Shown piece after piece: positions 36,400 to 46,608 of a DNA stretch of 64,000 bases. The position numbers were made by a program, and so were the translations under genes. A model generated the notes under the pieces. The model searched no databases. It saw nothing but the letters and a program-made list of their open reading frames with translations, and was not told the DNA's origin. The DNA is from Geobacter sp. (GTDB lineage Bacteria > Desulfobacterota > Desulfuromonadia > Geobacterales > Pseudopelobacteraceae). The DNA is taken from contig PJFB01000008.1 of the NCBI GenBank assembly GCA_003574895.1, positions 140,939-204,938 on the forward strand, given 5' to 3'. The first letter of the stretch is position 1; every line of letters begins with the position of its first letter.

Positions 36400-36483
36400 A
36401 AATTGTTTATTTCTCCAGACAACCACAAATAATCAGCAACAAATTATGCCGGCATCATTAGTTCTTTTATGGAGGCTGTGGCA

Positions 36484-37443
36484 ATGCATTTCCTGCCCAA
36501 GGCAAATCCGCTTTACGAACATATCCCTGCTCAAAAAATCAACATGCCTGATATCCTGACCAAGCTTGGAAATGGTGGTTTCACCGGCTACCTCAGCCAT
36601 TCTTTACCTTCATTCGAATCCTGTTGCATCTTTGCCAAAGGTAAACTGATTTGCGTATTCAGCACCGAAGAAAATCGCGACAAAACAGGGTTTGAAGCAA
36701 TCTCCCTGTTTTTCGACAAAATCGTTAACAACGGGGGTGAAATCAACATCTACAGAATGACCGCCGAGCTTGCCATGTGTGTCCACGCCCTGATTCTCGG
36801 CGTGCCATTATTCAATGGCGATGAAGTACGGCAGGTCGATATTAAAGCCATGCTGACGCGGCTTAAAATCCAGCAGTTTAATGGGGTGGTCCATTTTTAT
36901 ACCACTGAGCGCGATGCCGTGATTTTTTACAGGAATGGTCAACCAGTGGGCTTTTATCATGATGGTGCAAGCGCTATAGAATCGTCGCCCGAAGAGTCTC
37001 GCAAGGTGGCCGCGCTGCCGGGGGCGCGCCTCAAGGTGCTGAGCACCAAACCGATTGAAGAACTCATGCAATACGATCTATTGCATATGGTAAATGTTGG
37101 CAAGCTTTGGGAAGCTGCTGTAACCCGCAGTTCCGTGCCGCGTGATACAGGGCTCAAGGTTGCCGAAAACGTAACAAAACTGGAAAATGACAGCAAGCGC
37201 CTGTCCGAACTGGTGGAAGACCTTGCTGATGTGGCGGTGGCATATCTTTCTCGCCAAGGACGGGAGGTCGTGGAAAAACGCCTTGCTGAAGCAGGTGGCA
37301 GCACAATACTTTATGACAGTGCTAAAGCCGAAGCATTTCTCGGACTGGTAGAACAGGACGCAAAAGCCATTGACGACCAAGCTCGCATAGATGAGATGAT
37401 CGATCTGATGAAATCAGAGGTAGCCGGCCGGCTTGCGGTATGA
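36484..37443 (+). CDS. PATAN/DUF4388-like protein, paralogue B
   Basis: This 319-residue protein aligns end to end with the protein at 30270. Shared blocks are FLPKANPLYE, LTKLGNGGFTGYLSH, LAMCVHALILG, VDIKAMLTRLKI, AVIFYRNGQPVGFYHDG and a C-terminal helical tail with GREVVEKRLAEAGG. It has no signal peptide or membrane segment. The ATG at 36484 lies eight bases after GGAGG; an earlier in-frame ATG overlaps that ribosome site and is rejected. It has its own promoter. Function is not assigned; the two copies likely evolved from a duplication and may have separate partners. Confidence 0.68.
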   Translation: MHFLPKANPLYEHIPAQKINMPDILTKLGNGGFTGYLSHSLPSFESCCIFAKGKLICVFSTEENRDKTGFEAISLFFDKIVNNGGEINIYRMTAELAMCVHALILGVPLFNGDEVRQVDIKAMLTRLKIQQFNGVVHFYTTERDAVIFYRNGQPVGFYHDGASAIESSPEESRKVAALPGARLKVLSTKPIEELMQYDLLHMVNVGKLWEAAVTRSSVPRDTGLKVAENVTKLENDSKRLSELVEDLADVAVAYLSRQGREVVEKRLAEAGGSTILYDSAKAEAFLGLVEQDAKAIDDQARIDEMIDLMKSEVAGRLAV

Positions 37444-37483
37444 CACCGCCCTTGTCAGACCGGCCTGCTGATAGGGGCGGATT

Positions 37484-38119
37484 ATGCCGGTTCAGCAACT
37501 GCTCAGGGAATATATTGAACTGCATGGTTATTGGGTCATTTTAATCGGCACCTTCCTTGAGGGGGAGGCAATACTGATTATGGCCGGATTTCTGGCCTTC
37601 GAAGGGTATCTGAATATAGTTGGCGTCATCATTACGGCCTTTGCCGGTTCATTCACGGGTGACCAGTTTTACTTTTACCTTGGTCATTTCAAAGGCAAAG
37701 GCCTATTGCGGCGTTTCCATTCCATTGCCCGCAAATTTCGCGAGGCACTGCGACTTATCGAGAAATACGGCGTTTTTGTGGCCTTTATCTCCCGTTTCAC
37801 CTATGGATTCCGGATTGTACTTCCAATCATTCTTGGCGTAACCAATCTCCCGGCGCGGACCTTCCTCTGGATCAATCTGGTTAGCGCCTTTTGCTGGGCG
37901 GTTATATTTTCCCTGGCCGGTTACCTGTTCGGCAAAAGCGCCTCACTCTTTCTGGACGACGTGGGCAAGTACGAGCAATATCTGATGTTGGCGCTGCTCG
38001 GTCTTATCATGGTATTTTGGCTGATACACCTTTACCATGCCTGGAAATTGAAAAAACCATCTCGGGAGCGGCTCGCCAGAATGCGCACCCTAAAGAAAGC
38101 ACGGAATGGAAAGCAATGA
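37484..38119 (+). CDS. DedA/SNARE-associated family membrane protein
   Basis: The 211-residue integral membrane protein has the DedA features: an early acidic Glu (GTFLEGEAILIMAGFLA), GDQFYFYLGH, and the RFTYGFRIVLPIILGV motif with the conserved Arg. DedA proteins move lipid carriers or phospholipids across the membrane and affect envelope stress tolerance. The stop overlaps the start of the methyltransferase gene (ATGA), so translation is coupled. Confidence 0.88.
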   Translation: MPVQQLLREYIELHGYWVILIGTFLEGEAILIMAGFLAFEGYLNIVGVIITAFAGSFTGDQFYFYLGHFKGKGLLRRFHSIARKFREALRLIEKYGVFVAFISRFTYGFRIVLPIILGVTNLPARTFLWINLVSAFCWAVIFSLAGYLFGKSASLFLDDVGKYEQYLMLALLGLIMVFWLIHLYHAWKLKKPSRERLARMRTLKKARNGKQ

Positions 38120-38859
38120 ACTCTGCATCTGAAAATATCGCCATTGTTTTGGTGGAACCGCAGTCTCCGGGGAATATTGGCATGGTCTGCCGCGCCATGA
38201 AGAACATGGGATTATCAAGACTGAGGCTGGTAAAAGGTTGTGACCGCTTCCATCCCGAGTCGCTCAAGTTTGCCGTATCTGCCAGGGATCTATTGGAACA
38301 GGCCGAGATCTTTCCGGACCTGGCCTCGGCCTTGGCCGACAGCACGCTGACCATCGGCACCACCCGGAGGCACGGAAAATATCGCCAGGAGATCCTGTCT
38401 CCAGTGGAGGTTGCTACCCGTCTCAGGGAGCAGGCCGGGCCTGATTGCCGGGCCGCCCTTGTCTTCGGGCGAGAGGACAACGGCCTGACAACCGATGAAC
38501 TCTCACTCTGTCGTTGGCATGCCACCATCCCCTCGGCCGAGGCCTATGGTTCACTCAACCTGGCGCAATCGGTGCTGCTGTTCTGCTATGAACTGGGCAA
38601 AGCAGGCGAATTTGTCGGAGGGGGCCGGACCATTCAGATGGCCACCTCCACGGAGATGGAATCGTTGTTCAGCCAGATGGGGGCATGCCTGTTCAAGATC
38701 GGCTTCCTGAATGAGCAGAACCCTGAGCATATCATGCGCTCACTACGCAGAATCTTTTTCCGGGCCGAACTGGACAACCGAGAGATCTCCATCCTGCGCG
38801 GGATGCTGACCCAGATCGACTGGGCCAGCAGTGGCTTCGACGGCAGAAAGCGCCCATGA
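38116..38859 (+). CDS. TrmJ-type RNA 2'-O-methyltransferase (SPOUT)
   Basis: The 247-residue SPOUT enzyme has the TrmJ/TrmH motifs: VLVEPQSPGNIGMVCRAMKN, LVFGREDNGLT and IPSAEAYGSLNLAQSV, which form the knotted SAM site. TrmJ methylates the ribose of C/U32 in tRNA anticodon loops. The frame is open further upstream within dedA, but the family begins at the ATG at 38116. It is translationally coupled at both ends: ATGA overlaps with dedA before and the SemiSWEET gene after. Confidence 0.88.
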   Translation: MNSASENIAIVLVEPQSPGNIGMVCRAMKNMGLSRLRLVKGCDRFHPESLKFAVSARDLLEQAEIFPDLASALADSTLTIGTTRRHGKYRQEILSPVEVATRLREQAGPDCRAALVFGREDNGLTTDELSLCRWHATIPSAEAYGSLNLAQSVLLFCYELGKAGEFVGGGRTIQMATSTEMESLFSQMGACLFKIGFLNEQNPEHIMRSLRRIFFRAELDNREISILRGMLTQIDWASSGFDGRKRP

Positions 38860-39113
38860 ACGCCACCCATCTCGGACTCTTGGCAGGCACCCTGACCAGC
38901 ATTGCAGCCATACCCCAGGTTGCAAAAACCGTGCGGACCCGCCATGCCAGGGATATCTCCATCTGGCAACCTCTGTTGCTTGCAATCGGTGTGGCGCTTT
39001 GGCTTGCCTATGGCATCGTGCTGGGCGACCAGCCCCTTATCCTCTCTAACATCATCCCCCTCGTCTGTAATGCCTGGCTTGTCGTGCTGAAAATGCGCTG
39101 GAAAGAGGTATAA
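38856..39113 (+). CDS. SemiSWEET sugar transporter
   Basis: The 85-residue protein has three membrane helices and the IPQV (PQ-loop) signature in the first, with TVRTRHARDISIWQPLLL following. SemiSWEETs dimerise to carry sugars passively across the membrane. The length is typical. Its ATG overlaps the TrmJ stop (ATGA). The substrate is not known. Confidence 0.88.
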   Translation: MNATHLGLLAGTLTSIAAIPQVAKTVRTRHARDISIWQPLLLAIGVALWLAYGIVLGDQPLILSNIIPLVCNAWLVVLKMRWKEV

Positions 39114-39226
39114 TGATTTATCAACGCAACTTTTACTGACGCAACAGATAAAACACAGGACAGCTCTTTCAGAACAACAACTTTTCCCAGGCGATTTGAT
39201 TAAAATCCAAAAGCAAATCAACCAAG

Positions 39227-39254
39227 TTGACATTTATTAATTTAAGATTAATAT
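39227..39254 (+). promoter_or_regulatory. Sigma-70 promoter of the FecR-OmpA-CHASE2 operon
   Basis: TTGACA (39227-39232) and TAATAT (39249-39254) are separated by 16 bases, 47 bases upstream of the first ATG. This is a near-consensus promoter. Confidence 0.65.
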
Positions 39255-39301
39255 TAGCTCCATATTTTCGTGTGTCTCAAGTCAAGCTAGGGTAATTATT
39301 C

Positions 39302-39751
39302 ATGCGATCTTGCTTGCTGATAATTTTTGCACTGATTCTCGTTCTGTTCCGCAATCTGCCATGCATGGCGGCAAATCCGGATCATGTTGGGGTCGTAAAA
39401 ACCATGGCTGGCGATGTCGAGATTTCGAGAAAGGGAATCCAGTTAAAGGCACAGGCGAACATGAGACTCCTGAAGGGGGATCAAATAATGACAGGTAATA
39501 ATGGCAAAGTTGGAATGATATTCGAGGACGATACCGTCATCTCAATTGGCCCAAACAGTAAGATTGTTATAGAAGATTTCATGTTCCAGCCGAATGAAAA
39601 AAAACTGTCTTTCGTTGCCAGGATTATCCAAGGCACTGTGTCCTATCTATCCGGTCAAATTGCAAAACTTGCCCCGAGTCTTGTGCGGATAGAGACACCA
39701 CATGCAACGATTGGGATGAGAGGGACCCACATTCTGGTAAAAGTCGATTGA
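39302..39751 (+). CDS. Secreted FecR-domain protein
   Basis: A signal peptide (to about residue 24, PCMAAN) precedes a FecR domain of normal size: VVKTMAGDVEISRKG, LLKGDQIMTGNNGKVGMIFED, TVISIGPNSKI and GTVSYLSGQIAK, ending ATIGMRGTHILV. FecR domains often sit with CHASE2 and OmpA proteins as periplasmic sensors, as here. It opens a three-gene operon with its own promoter. The 149-residue length means the FecR domain is nearly the whole protein. Confidence 0.85.
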   Translation: MRSCLLIIFALILVLFRNLPCMAANPDHVGVVKTMAGDVEISRKGIQLKAQANMRLLKGDQIMTGNNGKVGMIFEDDTVISIGPNSKIVIEDFMFQPNEKKLSFVARIIQGTVSYLSGQIAKLAPSLVRIETPHATIGMRGTHILVKVD

Positions 39752-39820
39752 ATAAGTTTCCCCTGAATGTGGCTGGCACATTTCTGTCAGATGATTGTAA
39801 AACAGAGGAGGAAATAATCG

Positions 39821-40420
39821 GTGCTAAACAGGTTGCGTATCGCCACGCTATTTGTCCTGATTCTCGTTATCAGCGGGTGTGCTGGTGGAACGATGGTGGT
39901 CCTGACACCGAATCCTGATGGCAAGACCGGCTCTATAACGGTGTCCAACCAGGCTGGCGGCGTAGATATAAAATCTCCATACAATGCAACAACAGTCAAG
40001 AACAGCACCGAATCCCCAAATCCTCCGAGCGAATTGAGCAGAGATACCATTAACACTATCTTTTCCGAGGCGCTCTCCATTGAGCCGAAACCCCCGGTCC
40101 ACTTTATCCTCTATTTTGAAAAAGACCTTTTACTTACCTCCGATTCTGTCAAACTTCTGCCTGAGATCCTAATTGCCATCAAGGAGCGGAGTTCAACCGA
40201 CATCTCTGTTATCGGGCATACCGACACCGTAGGAAGCAGGGAATACAACATGGCCCTTTCGATCAACAGGGCGAACTCCGTCAGAGACCTGCTGGTCACC
40301 AAGGGAGTGAATCTCAATCACATAAAGACCACCTCCCACGGAAAAGAAAATCCATTAATAAAGACTGAAGACAATGTAAATGAGCCAAGAAACAGAAGGG
40401 TGGAAGTTGTCGTTAGATAG
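39821..40420 (+). CDS. OmpA-family peptidoglycan-binding lipoprotein
   Basis: A lipobox (VISGC, Cys near residue 20) follows a short signal sequence. After a linker, the C-terminal OmpA domain contains the peptidoglycan-binding motifs IGHTDTVGSREYNMALSINR and [12 protein letters not shown]. The start is GTG at 39821 with AGAGGAGG about nine bases upstream. The 3' end overlaps the CHASE2 kinase gene by 41 bases. The lipid anchor and the OmpA domain suggest that it spans outer membrane and cell wall near the kinase's periplasmic sensor. Confidence 0.85.
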   Translation: MLNRLRIATLFVLILVISGCAGGTMVVLTPNPDGKTGSITVSNQAGGVDIKSPYNATTVKNSTESPNPPSELSRDTINTIFSEALSIEPKPPVHFILYFEKDLLLTSDSVKLLPEILIAIKERSSTDISVIGHTDTVGSREYNMALSINRANSVRDLLVTKGVNLNHIKTTSHGKENPLIKTEDNVNEPRNRRVEVVVR

Positions 40421-43418
40421 CGACCATAATTTGAATAGCACTCCCCCCGACCATCACTTGAAGAGGCTGATAAGAACGACCCTTATCTATGGCCTTGTTT
40501 TGAACCTTGTTGCAATTGCAGCCTATCTTATTCACCCTTCTTTTGTCAGGTCGCTAAACAGCAAAGCTACCGACGCCATCCTTTCTCTTTCCACGACAAA
40601 GACGGCATCCGGCTCCGTGATGATTGTCGATATCGACGACAAAAGCCTGGCTAAATACGGGCAATGGCCATGGCCAAGATATCGCCTGGCGAAGTTGCTG
40701 CAAAAAATCTCAGAACAGGAAGCAAACAGTATCGGTCTTGACTTGATCCTGGCGGAACCGGACCGCACATCCCCTGGAAACATACAATCCACCATTGCAA
40801 AAGAGCTCGGTTACAAGATCGACATTTCCGGAATCCCTCCCGAAGTAGCCGACCACGATCGCTACCTTGCAGACACGCTCGCAAAAGGACCGTTCGTATT
40901 GGGCTATGAATTTCTGTTCAAGGGCGGGACGCATGGGGCGTGCGGGTTGCATCCACTTAATACCCTGTGGATCAACAGTAATAATTCGGCCTTAGAAACA
41001 TCGGCTTTATTTGCGGCCCAAGGCGTTGTCTGCAACCGCAAATTATTTTCTGATGCCGTTTCCTACTCGGGATTTCTGAATGCAACCCCGGACTCGGACG
41101 GGATTCTCAGGCGTGTTCCTCTTCTGATGCGTTTTGGGGAACAACTGTTCCCATCTCTTGCTCTCGCTACAATAATGCAGTCGGGGAAAACGAGTCAGGT
41201 CCGTATTGAACCGCGGGATAACGGACTTATGAACCTTGTTGTCGGCAGGACCGTCATCCCGATCGACAGACAGGGCAACGTGACCATCAATTTCAACAGC
41301 ATCGCCGGCTCTGTTCAGAGTATTTCTGCCGCAGACCTATTGGATACCAAGGTTTCCAAGACCCTATTTAAAGACAAAATTGTCCTTGTCGGCTCATCGG
41401 CCTCCGGGTTGGGAAAGATCTACCGGACCTCGGCCTTAATGGTTAATTCGGATGTGGAACTCCAAGCACTTCTGCTTGAGAACCTGCTGACGGGACAGGT
41501 TGCTGTCCGTTCGGGAAACTTTGTCTTCGTGGAAGCCCTGGCAGGTCTCCTGGCGGCAATTCTAATCTGCATCTCAGTCATTAAAATGGGAATTCTCGCC
41601 AGCGGCTTGATCGCCGCAACTTCCATTTTCAGCTTCTGGGCTGTGGCAGCCGTGTTTTTCCAGAGAACCGGGATGTTGTTCTCTCCGTTATTGCCTTCTT
41701 TTCTGGTAGTACTTAATTATACGGTTATTACAATCCTCAAGAGTTGGCAAAACCAACAGTATGCAAGAGAACAGACTAATGATGCCTTCATTATGCTCAT
41801 GTCCAGCGAAAACAACCTTAATTCCATCATCAAGTCAGTTCCTGACATCATCTTCCGCTTGGACTCAAACGGTCGTATAACATTTATCAGCCCCGCGATA
41901 ACCAGATACACCGATACTCCCGACAGGTTCATCGGCCAACCTATTTTCGATCTGGTCGCTCCTGAAGATCTGGACAAGGCCAAGTACCGGCTTAACGAAA
42001 AACGGACCGGAGAAAGGGCCACGCGTGGCTTGGAGGTTAGATTTAAACTGCCGTACCATCACGATGGAGAGGCAGATGAGGTCAGTTATTTTAGCGTTTC
42101 CGCCGAGGGTATATACCGTGGAGACACCCCCTCATCTGCTAATTTTGTCGGGACCCAAGGGATAATAAGGGACATCACGGAACAGAAGAAACTGGAAGGC
42201 AAGTTGCTACATGCCCAAAAGATGGAGGCTGTGGGAAACCTTGCTGCGGGTGTTGCCCATGATTTGAACAACATCCTTTGCGGCATGGTCGCATACCCGG
42301 AGCTGCTGCTGCTTGAACTGCCTAAAGACAGCCCGCTGCGGGACAAGATAACAACCATACAGAAGACGGGACAGAAAGCTGCGACAATTGTGGAAGACCT
42401 GCTAACGCTGGCCCGTCGCGGGGTCAAGGTTTCCGAAATTGTAAATCTGAACATGATCGTATCCGATTATCTTGCCTCTCCCGAGTTCGCAATTACAAAG
42501 CAGAATCACCCCAACATTACCATTGATACCGACCTTGCTTCAGACCTCATGAACGTGATGGGGTCACGGGCACAACTCTCAAAGACGATCATGAACATTC
42601 TGAACAATGCTACGGAGGCAATGCCTTCCGGGGGTGTTATCCGTATCTCGTCATGCAACAGTTGCCTTGATTCGCCGATGAATCTTTACGAAACTATTCC
42701 TGCTGGAGAGTATGTCTGCATAAGTGTCGCCGACGAAGGTGTGGGGATTTCCAAAGAGGATCTACAAAAGATTTTTGAACCGTTTTACAGCAAAAAAGCT
42801 ATGAAACGAAGTGGTTCCGGATTGGGGATGACTATTATATGGGCTACCGTAAAGGACTACAACGGCTACATCGATCTTAGGAGCAGTGAGGGAGAAGGGA
42901 CAGAGATTATTATTTATCTCCCTTCCACACGTGAAAACGAAGAAACCAATCCCCACAGGATAGGCCTGGAAGATTACATAGGCACGGAGCATGTTCTTGT
43001 CGTTGACGACCTACCGGAGCAAGCTGAAATAGCGACAAAAATGCTGAACAAACTCGGATACAACGTCAGCTCTGCTGCCAGCGGAGAAGCAGCCTTGGAA
43101 TTCATGCAAAACAACAAACCCGATCTGGTTGTGCTGGACATGATAATGCCCGGTGGAATCGATGGACTGGATACTTACAAGAGGATTATCGATATTTATC
43201 CCGATCAACGAGTCGTCATAACAAGCGGTTTTTCCGAATCAGAACGGGTCCGGGCCGCCCAGCAACTGGGTGCCGGGAGCTACATACAGAAACCTTACAC
43301 AATGGAAAAATTCGGCGTGGCGATCAGGAGGGAGTTGGATAGGGGCAAGGACGGTCTTTCCTATAACCGGGCAACTTGCATGCCGCTTGAAAAGACAGAT
43401 AAAACATGTAGGATGTAG
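40380..43418 (+). CDS. CHASE2-PAS hybrid sensor histidine kinase with receiver
   Basis: Domain order over 1012 residues: an N-terminal membrane helix (about 30-50), a periplasmic CHASE2 domain (about 55-340, [44 protein letters not shown]), and three membrane helices (about 375-455). A PAS domain ([20 protein letters not shown]), HisKA ([12 protein letters not shown]), HATPase ([28 protein letters not shown]) and a C-terminal receiver with Asp in VVLDMIMP follow. All catalytic residues appear intact. The ATG overlaps ompA by 41 bases. With FecR and OmpA upstream it forms an envelope-sensing unit whose output partner is not nearby. Confidence 0.9.
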   Translation: MSQETEGWKLSLDSDHNLNSTPPDHHLKRLIRTTLIYGLVLNLVAIAAYLIHPSFVRSLNSKATDAILSLSTTKTASGSVMIVDIDDKSLAKYGQWPWPRYRLAKLLQKISEQEANSIGLDLILAEPDRTSPGNIQSTIAKELGYKIDISGIPPEVADHDRYLADTLAKGPFVLGYEFLFKGGTHGACGLHPLNTLWINSNNSALETSALFAAQGVVCNRKLFSDAVSYSGFLNATPDSDGILRRVPLLMRFGEQLFPSLALATIMQSGKTSQVRIEPRDNGLMNLVVGRTVIPIDRQGNVTINFNSIAGSVQSISAADLLDTKVSKTLFKDKIVLVGSSASGLGKIYRTSALMVNSDVELQALLLENLLTGQVAVRSGNFVFVEALAGLLAAILICISVIKMGILASGLIAATSIFSFWAVAAVFFQRTGMLFSPLLPSFLVVLNYTVITILKSWQNQQYAREQTNDAFIMLMSSENNLNSIIKSVPDIIFRLDSNGRITFISPAITRYTDTPDRFIGQPIFDLVAPEDLDKAKYRLNEKRTGERATRGLEVRFKLPYHHDGEADEVSYFSVSAEGIYRGDTPSSANFVGTQGIIRDITEQKKLEGKLLHAQKMEAVGNLAAGVAHDLNNILCGMVAYPELLLLELPKDSPLRDKITTIQKTGQKAATIVEDLLTLARRGVKVSEIVNLNMIVSDYLASPEFAITKQNHPNITIDTDLASDLMNVMGSRAQLSKTIMNILNNATEAMPSGGVIRISSCNSCLDSPMNLYETIPAGEYVCISVADEGVGISKEDLQKIFEPFYSKKAMKRSGSGLGMTIIWATVKDYNGYIDLRSSEGEGTEIIIYLPSTRENEETNPHRIGLEDYIGTEHVLVVDDLPEQAEIATKMLNKLGYNVSSAASGEAALEFMQNNKPDLVVLDMIMPGGIDGLDTYKRIIDIYPDQRVVITSGFSESERVRAAQQLGAGSYIQKPYTMEKFGVAIRRELDRGKDGLSYNRATCMPLEKTDKTCRM

Positions 43419-43446
43419 TTCCATAATTACCATAGGAGATAACACC

Positions 43447-44031
43447 ATGAAACGTTTTATGACAATGATGCCATTCATCCTGCTGCTTATGCTCTTGTCC
43501 GGCTGCGGCTATAACACCATGCAGGCCAATGAGGAGGCGGTCACCGCCGCCTGGGGCAACGTGGAGTCCTCCTACCAGCGGCGGGCCGACCTGATCCCCA
43601 ACCTGGTGGAGGTGGTCAAGGGCTATGCCAAGCATGAGGCAGACACACTCAAGGCCGTTACGGAAGCACGCGCCAAAGTAGGCTCGATGCAGGTTTCAAA
43701 GGACGTACTCAACAACCCGCAAAGCATGAACAAGTTCCAGCAGGCCCAGGGAGAACTCTCCGGAGCCCTCTCCCGCTTGATGGTGGTGGTGGAGAAGTAT
43801 CCAGATTTGAAGGCCAACCAGAACTTCCTTGATCTTCAAAAGCAGCTGGAAGGGACGGAAAACCGCATCAATGTTGCCCGCGAACGCTACAACCAGGCGG
43901 TGCAGGTCTTCAACACCAGCATCCGCACCTTCCCCAACTCACTGACCAATTCAATGATGCTGCACCTGCAGCGCAAAGAACCGTTCAAGGCCGAGGAAGG
44001 AGCCAAGGTGGCACCCAAAGTGAAATTCTGA
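43447..44031 (+). CDS. LemA-family lipoprotein
   Basis: The 194-residue protein has a lipobox (LLSGC, Cys at residue 20) and the LemA signature [25 protein letters not shown], here split by residues QRRADL. Coiled helices and NSLTNSMML follow. AGGAG precedes the ATG by eight bases, so the longer upstream frame inside the kinase gene is rejected. LemA proteins often pair with TPM-domain proteins, as here; the pair has been linked to envelope maintenance but its biochemistry is unclear. Confidence 0.88.
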   Translation: MKRFMTMMPFILLLMLLSGCGYNTMQANEEAVTAAWGNVESSYQRRADLIPNLVEVVKGYAKHEADTLKAVTEARAKVGSMQVSKDVLNNPQSMNKFQQAQGELSGALSRLMVVVEKYPDLKANQNFLDLQKQLEGTENRINVARERYNQAVQVFNTSIRTFPNSLTNSMMLHLQRKEPFKAEEGAKVAPKVKF

Positions 44032-44089
44032 CCTGATCGCTGTTCCCCACGCATTCAATTTATCCGCGCCGGGAACGTCTGGAGTTTTT

Positions 44090-44983
44090 GTGGATTTGAA
44101 GCGCATCATCATTACCGTCATCTTGCTACTGTTGCCGCTTCCGGTGTTGGCGCTGGATGTTCCCCGCCTGACCGGACGCGTCAACGACTACGCCGGAATG
44201 CTCTCCCCTGACGCAACAGCCAGGATAGAGCAGAAACTGGCCGGTTTCGAGCGCGACCAGTCCACGCAGATCGTGGTCTTGACCATCCCCTCGCTTCAGG
44301 GCGACGATATCGACCAGTTCGCAATCCGTGTGGCCGACCAGTGGAAGATCGGCCAGAAGGGCAAGGACAACGGCGTGATCCTGATTCTGGCCCAGGCAGA
44401 ACGCAAGGTCCGCATCGAAGTGGGAATGGGGCTGCAAGGGGTATTGCCGGACATAACCGCCGGCCGCATCATTCGCGACGTCATGCGCCCCTATCTGAAA
44501 AACAATAATTTCGACCAGGGCATCGAGGCCGGGGTTGATGCCATCATGGCCGCAACCAAGGGTGAATTCAGGGCGTCTCCCCAGGATGGGGCCAACAAAT
44601 CCCACCGCAAATCAAACTCAACCGCAACCGTTTTCCTCCTTGTCGCGGTGGCCGCAGTCATTCTGGGATCGATTTCCCGCTACCTCGGTGGCCTGGCCGG
44701 AGCAGCCGGCCTGCCTCTGGCCGCTTATTTCACCTTTCCAGGAATTGGCCTGGTAACCCTTCTCATCTTTGCTGCGGTCGGTTTCGGCGGAGGCCTGCTG
44801 CTCGCCTTGCTCTTCTCCGGCATGTTTGGCAGTGGCGGTGGTGGCAATTTCGGCGGTGGTGGCGGATACTGGGGCGGTGGTGGTGGTTATTGGGGGGGTG
44901 GCGGTTCATCAGGCGGCGACAGCGGCGGTTTTTCCGGCGGTGGCGGGGGCTTTGATGGCGGTGGTTCCTCGGACAATTATTAA
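44090..44983 (+). CDS. TPM-domain (YgcG-type) membrane protein with Gly-rich tail
   Basis: A signal peptide (about 1-22) precedes a TPM domain (LTGRVNDYAGMLSPDATARI, VGMGLQGVLPDITAGRI) exposed to the periplasm. Two hydrophobic segments (about 180-245) and a Gly/Ser-rich tail with repeated GGGGYWGGGG-like units follow. TPM domains bind metals and have been linked to photosystem or envelope protein turnover. The start is GTG at 44090 with GGAG five bases upstream. It is 58 bases downstream of the LemA gene. Confidence 0.85.
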   Translation: MDLKRIIITVILLLLPLPVLALDVPRLTGRVNDYAGMLSPDATARIEQKLAGFERDQSTQIVVLTIPSLQGDDIDQFAIRVADQWKIGQKGKDNGVILILAQAERKVRIEVGMGLQGVLPDITAGRIIRDVMRPYLKNNNFDQGIEAGVDAIMAATKGEFRASPQDGANKSHRKSNSTATVFLLVAVAAVILGSISRYLGGLAGAAGLPLAAYFTFPGIGLVTLLIFAAVGFGGGLLLALLFSGMFGSGGGGNFGGGGGYWGGGGGYWGGGGSSGGDSGGFSGGGGGFDGGGSSDNY

Positions 44984-45180
44984 ATGTTTGTTAATTATCG
45001 AATTTCCACCTCATAAAATGTCTGAATCCTAGTCGGGTCGGCATCATCGCACTGTTTACAAAATCTCCAAAAATGTTATTATTCCGCATTATTTGTCTGT
45101 AATGTGATCATCGGTTACATTTCCGTCGTTTTCCGCTTTCCCCGTCCGTTCCACGACCATTACCAGAATTGGAGGGTTGC

Positions 45181-45456
45181 ATGACACGCTGGATAGTCCT
45201 GGCAGTAACCGGAGGCTTCCTGGCCGTCTTCGTCAGCAACCCTGCTGCTGTCAAGACAAAAAAAGCTATCAACGAGCAACAGTTGCTCATCCACGCCATT
45301 CCTGCCCCAAAAGATGGAGAAGCGAAAAAAACCACGCTGGAGAGTGCGTTCTACTGGGTCAACAAGACTATGGCCTCCTCAACTCGACCGCGGAGCTGGG
45401 CCGGCAAAGGCAAAAAGCACATACAGAAGGAAACAGGAGTACTTTGGAAAATATAG
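45181..45456 (+). CDS. Small secreted protein of unknown function
   Basis: This 91-residue frame starts at an ATG with GGAGG seven bases upstream. An N-terminal hydrophobic helix (WIVLAVTGGFLAVFV) suggests export or membrane anchoring. The rest is basic and has no recognised domain. It sits 17 bases before the first FlgT-like gene, which supports its being real and part of that operon. No homologue is recognised. Confidence 0.5.
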   Translation: MTRWIVLAVTGGFLAVFVSNPAAVKTKKAINEQQLLIHAIPAPKDGEAKKTTLESAFYWVNKTMASSTRPRSWAGKGKKHIQKETGVLWKI

Positions 45457-45472
45457 TTAAGGGGGGAGCCAC

Positions 45473-46576
45473 ATGAAGAAAATTCTTTTTGTAATGCTTG
45501 CGTTTCTACTCTTGGGCACGACAATCGCCTTGGCCGATATTGAGGCAACCGGCGAAGGCCCCAGCAAGGAGCAGGCCCTGGTAGCGGCCATGCGCCGTGC
45601 CGTGGAGCAGGGGGTGGGAACGTACGTCAAATCATCCACCACCGTAATAGACTCCGCACTGGTGGATGACAAGATTCTGTCCCACAGCAGAGGTTATGTC
45701 ACCAGCTACAAGATCATCAAAGAGGATAAAACAGATGATGGCTACTCCGTGACCATTAACGCCAAGGTCGATAACAGGACCCTGAAAGACGATATCGACG
45801 CCCTCACCATCCTGCGCAAGAGCGTCGGGAACCCCCGCATCCTGGTTGCCTACAGTAAAAAGGGTGAAGGGGCCAAGGCCCTGCAGGGTAAGGATTTCAT
45901 CGAAGAAATATACAACGGGATTGTCGAGGCCCTTACCGATAAACAATTCCGCGTTGTGGACAAGTCGGCGGCCGAGAGATTTTCACAACAGGTGGCCGCC
46001 ACCCATGAAATCGACGTTGACCTGAACCAGGCTGCTGCGTTCGGACTCAAGTACAACGCCGAATACACGCTGCTCTACAATGTCAGCGGCGATGTCAAGG
46101 AAGGGGTCGTATCCAAAGGTGTGAAGCTGCGCATCAAGGCTCAGCTGATTGACAATACCCGCTCCCAGGTGGTTACCAGCAAGGTAATCGAGCAGACCAG
46201 CAATGGCCAGACACTTGAGAACGCCCTGGAAAAAGCGGCCCGGGACGGCGGCAAAAAGATCGTCAAGCCCATGATAGAGGTGATCAGCAGGAACTGGATG
46301 GACGCGCAGCAGAACGGCCATATCTACACCGTGGTGATCGACGGCGTGGATGATCCGGAGGAGATAGCCAATTTCACTGCCATGTTCGAGAAGTTCCCAC
46401 TTGTCAATGACGCCAAGGAGGTGGAGTCGGGCGGTGGCAAGTCTGCATTTGAGGCTACCTACAAGGGTAAGCGCGACCAACTCGACCGGGACGTGATACG
46501 GGCCGCCAAGGAATTGGGCTGGACCATGAAAAAGATTCGGGCCGAAGGCGCCCGAAGCACATGGAAAAAGCAGTGA
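45473..46576 (+). CDS. FlgT/LPP20-like secreted protein 1
   Basis: A signal peptide (to about residue 21, IALA) precedes a FlgT-N-like domain: IEATGEGPSKEQALVAAM, a helix, VGTYVKSSTTVIDSALV and SVTINAKVD. A middle domain (about 115-265) has AERFSQQVAATHEIDVDLN and VKLRIKAQLIDN. The C-terminal domain (about 285-367) has VVIDGVDDPEEIANF. FlgT shapes the outer ring of Vibrio flagellar motors, but no flagellar genes are nearby, so the domain probably has another envelope role. The next gene is a clear paralogue. AGGGGGG lies close before the ATG. Confidence 0.72.
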   Translation: MKKILFVMLAFLLLGTTIALADIEATGEGPSKEQALVAAMRRAVEQGVGTYVKSSTTVIDSALVDDKILSHSRGYVTSYKIIKEDKTDDGYSVTINAKVDNRTLKDDIDALTILRKSVGNPRILVAYSKKGEGAKALQGKDFIEEIYNGIVEALTDKQFRVVDKSAAERFSQQVAATHEIDVDLNQAAAFGLKYNAEYTLLYNVSGDVKEGVVSKGVKLRIKAQLIDNTRSQVVTSKVIEQTSNGQTLENALEKAARDGGKKIVKPMIEVISRNWMDAQQNGHIYTVVIDGVDDPEEIANFTAMFEKFPLVNDAKEVESGGGKSAFEATYKGKRDQLDRDVIRAAKELGWTMKKIRAEGARSTWKKQ

Positions 46577-46608
46577 CCTGTCATGTTCAATCAATTGAGG
46601 AGGCATTT

